Part shown: piece by piece, positions 1 to 5,103 of the stretch
Position numbering within the stretch: the stretch's first letter is position 1
Layout of the letters: each line of letters starts with the position of its first letter
DNA from: Clostridia bacterium
GTDB lineage: Bacteria; Bacillota; Clostridia; Christensenellales; DTU072
Direction: 5' to 3'
DNA: 5,175 bases
NCBI GenBank assembly: GCA_028701415.1
Contig: JAQVQU010000096.1
Span: forward strand, 1-5,175
Notes under the pieces: model-generated
The model's database searches: none
What the model was told of the DNA's origin: nothing
Seen by the model: the letters and a program-made list of their open reading frames with translations, nothing else
Translations under genes and position numbers: made by a program

Positions 1-123
1 GAAGGAGTTAAAAAGTTGTCTATCAGAAAATGGGAATGTCCTGAATGCCACACTATTCACGGAAGAGATGATAATGCAGCTATGAACATATTAAATGAGG
101 GGCTTAGATTATTGAGTACTTAA
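1..123 (+). CDS. tnpB: TnpB RNA-guided nuclease, C-terminal end (partial, 5' end off window)
   Basis: The last 40 codons of an IS605 OrfB/TnpB protein, in frame 1 from base 1 to the TAA at 121-123. TnpB is an RNA-guided DNA endonuclease, ancestor of Cas12, that uses the omega-RNA encoded at the element's right end. Visible in this piece: the second half of the zinc finger (CPEC, fragment residues 13-16), then HGRDDNAAMNIL (20-31), which matches the RuvC-III signature RDxNAAxNI. The catalytic aspartate there is kept (D23). The usual HDRD is HGRD here, and the tail EGLRLLST is typical. The RuvC-I and RuvC-II residues are outside the window, so whether the protein is intact cannot be judged. The stop comes earlier than in relatives whose frame continues into VGTTG; that sequence is present downstream in another frame. 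Confidence 0.9.
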   Translation, partial: EGVKKLSIRKWECPECHTIHGRDDNAAMNILNEGLRLLST

Positions 124-228
124 AAAAAATAATACTACTGTAGGGACTACAGGAAGTTACGCCTATGGAGATGGAGAATACGAAGTCTATGAAGTAGGAA
201 TCTCAACACTTTAGTGATGAGAAGTTCA
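124..228 (+). ncRNA. Putative omega-RNA (reRNA) scaffold, 3' part
   Basis: In IS605 elements the guide RNA of TnpB overlaps the tnpB 3' end and runs to the element's right end, with flanking DNA as the guide. Structure seen here: a perfect 6-bp hairpin CTGTAG/CTACAG at 138-143 and 147-152 around GGA; a possible longer-range pairing CCTAT (162-166) with GTAGG (194-198, one G-U pair); and a 10-bp terminal stem at 201-210 and 213-222 with one mismatch, ending just before TTCAA. The 5' end of the RNA is not defined and probably lies within or upstream of the tnpB fragment. The call rests on family knowledge and visible stems, not on a covariance-model match. Confidence 0.6.
201..222 (+). repeat. 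Right-end imperfect palindrome of the IS element
   Basis: TCTCAACACT (201-210) pairs with AGTGATGAGA (213-222), with one mismatch at the fourth base from the base of the stem. The apical pairs would open to a TTTA loop. This is the expected subterminal hairpin for TnpA binding and also the last stem of the omega-RNA. AGTTCAA follows immediately. Confidence 0.75.
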
Positions 229-431
229 AAAAATTCTTATCGTACAAAAAGGAACTGAAAAACCTTAATAAATCCCACTAAATCTGCGATAATAAAATAT
301 GCTTGGCTACTTTTCTATTGTCTTATTTTTTGGATTCTATTCCAAAAACTATACATAATTGTGAAGTTATTGGAATCTATTCTTGTTCTTCCTGACTTTT
401 GGTCTTTGTTCGATTACAATCTTGAATATAC
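229..431. other. Unassigned AT-rich stretch beside the IS right end
   Basis: About 200 bases with no open frame of useful length on either strand and no recognisable protein similarity in any frame I read. It contains an 8-bp perfect inverted repeat, TTTTTGGA (327-334) and TCCAAAAA (341-348), around a 6-base loop. It also has an imperfect direct repeat of TGGATTCTATTCC (331-343) at 371-383, 11 of 13 identical. The first 16-20 bases would act as the guide of the adjacent omega-RNA. The stretch looks like decayed intergenic or accessory DNA. Confidence 0.5.
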
Positions 432-437
432 AGGAGG
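432..437 (+). promoter_or_regulatory. Ribosome binding site of the broken ATPase gene
   Basis: AGGAGG, a full Shine-Dalgarno match, lies 11 bases before the ATT GAG with which the readable ATPase frame begins. No ATG, GTG or TTG stands at the expected place, so the start codon itself may have been lost (AAGATTGAG could derive from AAGATGATTGAG). This surviving site marks the former gene start. Confidence 0.5.
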
Positions 438-448
438 TTCTTACAAAG

Positions 449-709
449 ATTGAGCGTACGGAATGCTTAAACCGGCTAATAACTTGGCGGGATAAAAATG
501 TCATAAAGATTATAACGGGTATCCGTCGCTCCGGAAGTCTGTTTTGTTAAAATTTTTCTATAATTATCTTACTAGCACTGGCATTCCAGAATCTTAAATT
601 CTAGCAATTGACTTTGAGAATTCAAACTTCGCTCATTTACTGAACAATGTAAGGCTTCACAAATATGTCTTGTCTCATTATAGTCCTGGCAAAAAACTCT
701 ATGCTATAG
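449..709 (+). pseudogene. Remnant of a DUF4143-type AAA ATPase, N-terminal part only
   Basis: Read with one frame correction, this encodes the N-terminal third of the common ATP-binding protein family with an AAA_14-like ATPase and a DUF4143 C-terminus. Frame 2 from 449 gives IERTECLNRLITWRDKNV, then IKIITGIRRSG; the family pattern is IKVITGIRRCGKSTLL. At 536-537 one A is missing from the Walker A lysine codon, shifting the frame to a TAA at 548. Frame 1 resumes with SVLLK at 538, is cut by TAA at 595-597 (probably CAA to TAA, Q to stop), then continues ILAIDFENSNFAHLL and GKKLYAID to about 709. Walker B (usually FLDEIQ) and everything beyond is absent. The gene is therefore dead by frameshift, stop, lost start and 3' truncation. 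Members are often accessory genes of unclear function. I am confident of the family, less of the exact limits. Confidence 0.8.
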
Positions 710-771
710 ACTGGCTGATGCAAAACTAACCTGTTTTCGCATTCAAGTGTCCGATTTAGATGAAAATTTCA

Positions 772-870
772 TTATAGAAATGAGATGTTTAAGCCAAACT
801 TATCCGGTTCAGGTACTTCTCCTGTCTCTTTATATTTCTTCACTTGATATGTAATATTGATGGTGATATA
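772..870 (-). pseudogene. Possible C-terminal scrap of an unknown gene
   Basis: On the minus strand 32 sense codons run from 870 to a TAA at 772-774 and end with KKYKETGEVPEPDKFGLNIS then FL. This charged, proline-containing composition looks more like real protein than chance, and this frame has no ATG. The plus strand of the same stretch is also open in frame 3 (711-854; begins LADAKLTCFRIQ), which I do not recognise either. The remnant, if real, was cut at its 5' side, and the rsmG promoter now lies inside it. Function unknown; it may be coincidence. Confidence 0.25.
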
Positions 871-872
871 CT
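844..872 (+). promoter_or_regulatory. Sigma-70 promoter with extended -10, driving rsmG
   Basis: The -35 box TTGATA (844-849, 5 of 6 to TTGACA) is followed by a 17-base spacer and the -10 box TATACT (867-872, 5 of 6 to TATAAT). TG at 864-865 makes an extended -10 (TGnTATACT). Transcription would start near 879, giving a leader of about 97 bases before TTG 977 and only about 10 before GTG 890. It is the best promoter match in the window and sits at the border between decayed DNA and the conserved gene block. Confidence 0.75.
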
Positions 873-880
873 ATGTTTAA

Positions 881-915
881 CTGGATACTGTGGGAGTTTT
901 TGTATCCAGGGATAC
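881..915 (+). repeat. Inverted GGATAC repeats in the rsmG leader
   Basis: CTGGATAC (881-888) and GTATCCAG (902-909) form a perfect 8-bp inverted repeat around 13 bases. A further GGATAC at 910-915 makes a second palindrome with GTATCC (902-907), GTATCC-AG-GGATAC. The central arm can thus pair with either neighbour, but not both. They begin a few bases after the predicted transcription start, so they could be an operator or alternative RNA hairpins. No known riboswitch or leader family is recognised. Confidence 0.55.
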
Positions 916-967
916 CAATTTATCTTGGACGGATGAGGGGCAAATCAACTTAGTAAATTGCCATATT

Positions 968-972
968 GGAGG
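968..972 (+). promoter_or_regulatory. Ribosome binding site deciding the rsmG start
   Basis: GGAGG is 4 bases upstream of the in-frame TTG at 977. It is the only strong Shine-Dalgarno between the promoter and the conserved part of RsmG, and it is the main reason for preferring TTG over GTG 890. The spacing is slightly short. CC at 961-962 could pair with GG at 968-969 in a weak hairpin. Confidence 0.7.
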
Positions 973-976
973 ATTC

Positions 977-1690
977 TTGTCTTTTATTAACGACCTTGTA
1001 GAGCTATTTGAAAGAAACAAAATGCCAATAAGCGAGAAAGAAGCTGAGCTTTTTTCAAAGTATTATGAGCTGTTATCGGAAGGGAACGCTAAATTCAACC
1101 TTACTTCCATAACCGACCCCAAGGAAGTCATAGTAAAGCACTTCATAGATTCCGTCCTTCCCTGCTCTATAATCCCTCAAAAGGCCATGCTTGCCGATAT
1201 CGGGAGTGGCGCAGGATTCCCTGGAATACCCTTGAAAATAGTTAGGGATGACCTGTCCCTCACTTTGATTGAAAGTACTGGAAAAAAAGCTAAATTTCTT
1301 GAAAGTACTGTTTCCAGCCTTGGGCTAGAGCATACATATATCTTTTCCCAGCGTGCTGAGGTTCTTTCGAGAGGAAAACTTAGAAACAGATTTGATGTAG
1401 TAACGGCAAGAGCTGTTGCTCCTCTAAATATATTGTTAGAATACACTATGCCTTTGTTGTGGAGGGGAGGATTATTTATCGCATACAAAGGTCCAGGCTT
1501 TCATGAAGAAATTGAAAAAGCAAAAAGGGCAGTCTCCCTTCTCGGTGGAGAGCTTCAGGAAACCTGGGAATTTGATCTTAATGAAGAATATAAAAGAGTA
1601 ATACTTGTATTCAAAAAAACTGGCGAAACCCCTGATGAATATCCCAGAGAGAACAAAGTTCTTCTTAGAAGACCACTGGGAGAACAATAG
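977..1690 (+). CDS. rsmG: 16S rRNA (guanine527-N7)-methyltransferase RsmG
   Basis: Methylates N7 of G527 in the 530 loop of 16S rRNA using S-adenosylmethionine; cytoplasmic, acts on the small subunit. Numbering from TTG 977, the 237-residue protein has the family N-terminal helix with NLTSIT (41-46) and KHFIDS (54-59), SAM-binding motif I DIGSGAGFPGIPLK (74-87), the IESTGKKAKFLES segment (98-110), TARAVAPL (143-150), YKGPG (170-174) and the C-terminal TPDEYPR (218-224). Start choice: GGAGG at 968-972 lies 4 bases before TTG 977, and 237 residues fits the usual 205-240. The longer frame from GTG 890 adds 29 residues with no family likeness and has no Shine-Dalgarno. One oddity is that the usual WN before the NLT motif is GN (36-37). 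mnmG, the common upstream partner, is not in the window; parB follows after 141 bases. Confidence 0.96.
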   Translation: MSFINDLVELFERNKMPISEKEAELFSKYYELLSEGNAKFNLTSITDPKEVIVKHFIDSVLPCSIIPQKAMLADIGSGAGFPGIPLKIVRDDLSLTLIESTGKKAKFLESTVSSLGLEHTYIFSQRAEVLSRGKLRNRFDVVTARAVAPLNILLEYTMPLLWRGGLFIAYKGPGFHEEIEKAKRAVSLLGGELQETWEFDLNEEYKRVILVFKKTGETPDEYPRENKVLLRRPLGEQ

Positions 1691-1757
1691 AAAATCAAGG
1701 CCAAGAACCTATCCTTCTATCTTTAAGGAAACAAAAATTATCTAAAACATCATTAAA

Positions 1758-1789
1758 TTGATGAAATATGCTAGAAAATCATATATAAT
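1758..1789 (+). promoter_or_regulatory. Possible promoter of parB
   Basis: An exact TATAAT lies at 1784-1789 and TTGATG (4 of 6) at 1758-1763, but the spacing is 20 bases. The overlapping TATATA at 1782-1787 gives 18. The region is very AT-rich, so chance matches are likely. parB may instead be co-transcribed with rsmG across the 141-base gap, which holds no strong terminator. Confidence 0.35.
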
Positions 1790-1796
1790 TCATATA

Positions 1797-1809
1797 TTCG
1801 CTTTGCGAA
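1797..1809 (+). repeat. Small palindrome in the parB leader
   Basis: TTCGC (1797-1801) and GCGAA (1805-1809) form a perfect 5-bp stem around TTT, ending 22 bases before the parB ATG and just upstream of its AGGAGAG ribosome binding site (1821-1827). It resembles only the GAAACA edge of a parS site and lacks the CACGTG core. Confidence 0.45.
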
Positions 1810-1831
1810 ACACAATTGAGAGGAGAGAGAA

Positions 1832-2731
1832 ATGGTTAGAAAAATCGGTAAAGGCTTAAGTGAACTGCTCGCAACGATTGAAGATGAGCGCGTAGTTGAA
1901 GCAGCCCCAGTAGATGTAGTAGAGAATTCAAGCACTGCAGTCTACGAGATTGAAATTTCAAAAGTATTCCCCAATCCCGACCAACCGAGAAAGTTTTTCG
2001 GGGAATCAGAACAAAACGAACTTGCAGCTAGCATAAAAGTTCATGGTATATTGCAACCGCTTATCTTAGTAAAAAGTGGCGACAAATACATGATCGTTGC
2101 CGGGGAAAGAAGATACCGTGCAGCAAAGAAACTAGGTCTTGAAAAAGTCCCTGCCATTGTTAAACAATTCGGACCTGGGATGATAAGAGAAATTAGCCTT
2201 ATTGAAAACCTCCAACGTGAAGATTTAAATGCTATTGAAGAAGCCGAGGCTCTCCGCGAACTTATGAGTTTCAATGGTTACACTCAGGAACAACTTGCTG
2301 AAAGAATAGGTAAAGCTAGATCTTCAGTAACAAACTCCTTAAGGCTTTTATCCCTTGAAGAAGAGGTTAAGAGCCTGGTTCGCCAGGACAGATTATCCGC
2401 TGGCCATGCCCGCACCCTTATTCCGGTCACAGACAAAGAAACTCAAATTGATTTTGCATATGAATCGGCAGATGGAAGCATGTCAGTAAGAGATCTAGAA
2501 AAGAAAGTTCGTTATCATCTGCATCCTGAACTCAAACCAAAGCGTCTTTCTGACTCAGACAGAACCAGATTGTCTTTAGAAATGAGAAATTTAGTTGATG
2601 ATATGAAGAGAGTTTTCCGCACCAAGGTTAAGCTTATAGGAAATAGCACGAAAGGGAGAATAACCATAGATTACTTCTCACAAGATGACTTAGACAGAGT
2701 ATTCGATCTAATAGAAAAATTGAAAGACTAA
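1832..2731 (+). CDS. parB: Chromosome-partitioning protein ParB (Spo0J family)
   Basis: ParB loads at parS sites as a CTP-dependent DNA clamp, spreads along DNA near the origin and, with the ATPase ParA and condensin, helps segregate chromosomes. The 299-residue product has the full ParB layout: N-terminal ParA-stimulating peptide RKIGKGLSELL (3-13); CTP-binding N domain with NPDQPRKFF (48-56), HGILQPL (71-77) and GERRYRA (91-97); ENLQREDL (125-132); helix-turn-helix GYTQEQLAERIGKARSSV (149-166); the RLSAGHAR parS-contact segment (187-194); and a C-terminal dimerisation domain (about 240-299). The GKGL motif separates it from Noc, which lacks it. The common P in LNPIEEA is A here (A134). ATG 1832 is preceded by AGGAGAG at 1821-1827. 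Unlike many rsmG-parA-parB clusters, no parA lies between rsmG and parB or anywhere in the window; a ParA is expected elsewhere. Confidence 0.95.
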   Translation: MVRKIGKGLSELLATIEDERVVEAAPVDVVENSSTAVYEIEISKVFPNPDQPRKFFGESEQNELAASIKVHGILQPLILVKSGDKYMIVAGERRYRAAKKLGLEKVPAIVKQFGPGMIREISLIENLQREDLNAIEEAEALRELMSFNGYTQEQLAERIGKARSSVTNSLRLLSLEEEVKSLVRQDRLSAGHARTLIPVTDKETQIDFAYESADGSMSVRDLEKKVRYHLHPELKPKRLSDSDRTRLSLEMRNLVDDMKRVFRTKVKLIGNSTKGRITIDYFSQDDLDRVFDLIEKLKD

Positions 2732-2734
2732 ATA

Positions 2735-2749
2735 TATCGGTCTCCGATA
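2735..2749 (+). repeat. Short hairpin just after parB
   Basis: TATCGG (2735-2740) and CCGATA (2744-2749) make a perfect 6-bp stem with a TCT loop, three bases after the parB stop. No T run follows directly, so it is more likely a 3'-end-protecting or accessory hairpin next to the terminator-like stem at 2761 than a terminator. Confidence 0.45.
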
Positions 2750-2760
2750 CTAAAAACTTT

Positions 2761-2797
2761 AGGCAATCGGGAATACCCCCATTGCCTTTTAAATTCC
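2761..2797 (+). terminator. Probable rho-independent terminator after parB
   Basis: AGGCAAT (2761-2767) pairs perfectly with ATTGCCT (2781-2787), with an inner GGG/CCC pairing around AATA and a few unpaired C. TTTAAATT follows. The stem is good but the T run is short, so termination may be partial and some read-through into gltX is possible. Confidence 0.6.
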
Positions 2798-2858
2798 CTA
2801 AAAGAGAAAGTCTAGGAAAAGATGTTCTAGGCATATCAACATAACTAAAGAGGTAAAA

Positions 2859-4289
2859 ATGAAAGTAAGAACAAGATTTGCACCCAGCCCCACAGGTTTT
2901 ATGCATGTAGGAAATCTTAGAACAGCTCTATATGCCTATCTATTTGCAAGAAATAATGAAGGAACCTTTATTTTAAGGATAGAGGATACCGACCAAGAAC
3001 GAGCAGTAGAAGGTGCAATTCCCCTAATATATCGTACCCTTGAAAAAGCAGGAATCACAATAGATGAAGGCCCCATTAACGGAGGTCCGGCAGGTCCATA
3101 TGTTCAAAGTGAGAGAAAAAACATATACAAGGAATATGCAGAAAAGCTTATTGAACTTGGAGGAGCATACTATTGTTTCTGCGACAAAGAGAGACTGGAA
3201 TCCTTAGGAGACGAAAATGGAGTACATAGATATGACAAACATTGTCTAACTCTAACAAAAGAACAAATTGAAGCCAATCTTAAAGCTGGGCTTCCTTATG
3301 TAATCCGTCAAAATATGCCTTCTTCTGGGACCACCGAATATGAAGACATGGTTTTTGGAAAAATTCAAGTGGATGCTGCCGATCTAGAAGACAATGTTCT
3401 TTTAAAATCAGACGGGATGCCCACTTATAACTTTGCCAATGTAATAGACGACCATCTTATGGGAATAACTCATGTAATCCGCGGAAGTGAATATCTTTCC
3501 TCCACCCCAAAATATAATCTCCTTTACGACTGTTTCGGATGGGAAAGACCAACATATATGCATCTTCCTCCAATTATGAAAGATGCTACCCGCAAGCTAT
3601 CAAAGCGCTACGGAGATGCAAACTTTGAAGACTTCCTTGCTAAAGGCTATCTTCCTGAAGCCATAGTAAACTATATTGCCCTTCTCGGATGGGGTCCGGG
3701 TGGAGATGAAGAGAAAATGACCATGTCCCGGATGATAGAAATATTCAGTGTAAAAAATCTAACCAAATCGGCATCCATCTTTAGTGAGGAAAAAATGAGG
3801 TGGTTAAACGGGATGTATATACGGGAGCTTACCCCTGAAACCTTTCTAACCTTTGCTACTCCTTTCTTTGAAAAAAGCGTAATAGCTGGAAAGTATCCCT
3901 ACCATAAATTTGCAAAAATCCTTCAACCGCGCATAGAAATCTTATCTGAAATTATCGATAAGGTATCATTTATCGAAAACTTTGGTCCATATGATACTTC
4001 CCTGTATACAAATCAGAAGCTAAAAACAGACCCCTCCTTTGCAAAAATTGCCCTGGAAGCAACCCTCCCTGTGCTAGTCTCCCTTGAGCCATTCAATCAT
4101 GACAATATCTATCTTTCCTTATCTTCTCTTGCCGAACAAAAGGGTTGGAAAAAAGGTCAGCTTCTTTCCTGTCTCCGCCTAGCCCTTACAGGTCTCGAAA
4201 CCACTCCGGGTGGCAGCACCGAGATTGCAGATATTCTCGGACGGGATGAGTCCTTGCGCAGACTGCTGTTTAGCTATAACCTACTGTAA
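2859..4289 (+). CDS. gltX: Glutamyl-tRNA synthetase
   Basis: Class I aminoacyl-tRNA synthetase charging tRNA-Glu with glutamate in the cytoplasm, and in bacteria without GlnRS often tRNA-Gln as well. The 476 residues match the usual 465-490. Visible motifs: RFAPSPTGFMHVGNLRTAL (6-24) with the HIGH-type signature HVGN (16-19), ILRIEDTD (38-45), GMPTYNFANVIDDH (186-199), HVIRGSEYLSSTP (205-217), and the KMSKS-type KLSKR (246-250). The anticodon-binding C-terminal half includes LRLALTG (439-445). Cysteines C106, C108 and C129 with Y125 (CFC then YDKHC) are placed like the zinc site of E. coli GluRS. The ATG has AAAGAGG about 5 bases upstream. A T-box leader is not present. No GlnRS or gatCAB gene is visible, so tRNA discrimination cannot be judged. 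The gene converges with the DUF2089-type gene, 49 bases apart. Confidence 0.97.
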   Translation: MKVRTRFAPSPTGFMHVGNLRTALYAYLFARNNEGTFILRIEDTDQERAVEGAIPLIYRTLEKAGITIDEGPINGGPAGPYVQSERKNIYKEYAEKLIELGGAYYCFCDKERLESLGDENGVHRYDKHCLTLTKEQIEANLKAGLPYVIRQNMPSSGTTEYEDMVFGKIQVDAADLEDNVLLKSDGMPTYNFANVIDDHLMGITHVIRGSEYLSSTPKYNLLYDCFGWERPTYMHLPPIMKDATRKLSKRYGDANFEDFLAKGYLPEAIVNYIALLGWGPGGDEEKMTMSRMIEIFSVKNLTKSASIFSEEKMRWLNGMYIRELTPETFLTFATPFFEKSVIAGKYPYHKFAKILQPRIEILSEIIDKVSFIENFGPYDTSLYTNQKLKTDPSFAKIALEATLPVLVSLEPFNHDNIYLSLSSLAEQKGWKKGQLLSCLRLALTGLETTPGGSTEIADILGRDESLRRLLFSYNLL

Positions 4290-4302
4290 TAAGTCTTTAT
4301 TA
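4287..4302. terminator. Weak AT-only hairpin between convergent genes
   Basis: TAATAA (4287-4292) and TTATTA (4297-4302) form a 6-bp A/T stem around GTCT, overlapping the gltX stop codon. It is the only hairpin I see in the 49-base gap between gltX and the convergent gene. Without G-C pairs or a clean T run it would be a poor terminator. Confidence 0.25.
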
Positions 4303-4338
4303 TTGCAAGTTTCAATATGTCTAGTTAAATTCTTAAAA

Positions 4339-5097
4339 TTATTCTTTTCCGTAGTCTAGAAAATCCGGTTCAAGCTCAATATAACCCCCATGTCCTCTAC
4401 TTCTACAATTTGTTGCAATTCCTGCCCAATCTAAAACCGCCGCAAAATAAGTGGATCTTCTTGTTGTTGTCTCGCCCTTTTGTCGGTTAAAATATTTCAT
4501 GCTTACAAAAGCATCTATGGAATCCAAGGGCAGATCCTCGCTCCCTATTTTTGCACCTGCCTGTGATCCAGCGTCTCCTCTCAGCATATTCCCTCCAAGT
4601 AAACTAGCTTTTTTGACAATTTCTTCAAACATCCCCCACTTCATTGTTAAAATAGGATATCCAGAGGCTATCACACCTTCATTATCCGCAGATAGATAAA
4701 TATCCATATCTTCACCCTTTAACATAGACATTGTTCCTTTCCCACCATTACTTTTTAATTTTTCTTTGATTATCTTCGTGACTTTTTGATCCTCTCTTTT
4801 AAATATGTCCCTCATTTCATTGTCCTCATTATTTCCAATCACTCTATTAATTCCGTTCAATTTGTTCTTAACTGATAAATAATTTTCACCAGGCAAATCT
4901 TGCATTTTGCTTAAATTACCTTCATATTTTAAAAATAGCCTTATAAAATCCTTTTGCTCATCGCTTACCCCTTCAAAAGAGTCTGAAGTCGAAAACTCTC
5001 CCGACAATTCAAGCATACAGTTTTTACATGTAAGTTTTGTTATAGTGAGATCGCCGCCACAAGATGGACATTGCTTAATAATGTTTCTTTTTTGCAT
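4339..5097 (-). CDS. DUF2089-type zinc-ribbon/HTH protein with an unrecognised C-terminal domain
   Basis: A 252-residue protein of unknown function. Residues 10-27 form a zinc ribbon (CPSC at 10-13, CKNC at 24-27); LSGEF (31-35), SDEQKDFIRLFLKYEGNL (45-62) and the helix-turn-helix-like LSVKNKLNGINRVIG (74-88) follow the DUF2089 pattern of a zinc ribbon joined to a helix-turn-helix, suggesting DNA binding or transcription control. DUF2089 proteins are usually about 90-130 residues, so about 145 residues are extra. The extra part has a lysine-rich linker (101-118), then a compact region with YPILTMKWGMFEEIVKKAS (147-165), a Gly/Ala-rich segment (169-185), LPLDSIDAFVSMKYF (189-203) and AAVLDWAGI (219-227); I recognise no known fold. 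No signal peptide or membrane segment is seen. ATG 5097 is chosen because AAGGAGA (5104-5110) lies 6 bases upstream; the longer frame from 5154 would begin inside the -35 box. Confidence 0.85.
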   Translation of the reverse strand: MQKRNIIKQCPSCGGDLTITKLTCKNCMLELSGEFSTSDSFEGVSDEQKDFIRLFLKYEGNLSKMQDLPGENYLSVKNKLNGINRVIGNNEDNEMRDIFKREDQKVTKIIKEKLKSNGGKGTMSMLKGEDMDIYLSADNEGVIASGYPILTMKWGMFEEIVKKASLLGGNMLRGDAGSQAGAKIGSEDLPLDSIDAFVSMKYFNRQKGETTTRRSTYFAAVLDWAGIATNCRSRGHGGYIELEPDFLDYGKE

Positions 5098-5103
5098 AAT
5101 ATT

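Larger units (their letters stand above)
1..228 (+). mobile_element. Right end of an IS200/IS605-family insertion sequence (partial)
   Basis: The window opens inside an IS200/IS605-type element. Seen directly: the tnpB 3' end, a GC-containing block after it (about 137-200), a terminal imperfect hairpin (201-222) and a TTCAA motif (224-228). In this family the right end carries a subterminal imperfect palindrome recognised as single-stranded DNA by the TnpA transposase, and the element ends just after a TTCAA-like sequence. The exact boundary (about 228) is inferred to within a few bases. The left end, any tnpA and the target-adjacent motif lie outside the window. No terminal inverted repeats or target duplication are expected for this family. 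Confidence 0.85.

Noticed and set aside
118..140. Programmed frameshift at the A8 run after tnpB codon 40
   Set aside because: The in-frame stop (121-123) comes before most of the A run, and the frame needed to enter the tail would require a shift at the stop itself; an insertion or RNA-level conservation is simpler.
890..976. GTG-started N-terminal extension of RsmG
   Set aside because: No ribosome binding site, no family likeness, only about 10 bases after the predicted transcription start; TTG 977 fits better.
1177..1488. Minus-strand open frame inside rsmG
   Set aside because: Lies wholly opposite a conserved gene, has no ribosome binding site and no recognisable protein; a shadow frame.
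1793..1816. parS site in the parB leader
   Set aside because: The palindrome TTCGCTTTGCGAA followed by ACA recalls the parS edge but lacks the CACGTG core, and I saw no parS consensus elsewhere in the window.
2732..2858. T-box riboswitch upstream of gltX
   Set aside because: No AGGGTGGnACCGCG-type T-box sequence or specifier stem; the gap of 127 bases is also short for one.
2634..2906. Minus-strand open frame across the parB-gltX junction
   Set aside because: Overlaps both conserved genes and the terminator-like hairpin; cysteine- and phenylalanine-rich shadow translation.
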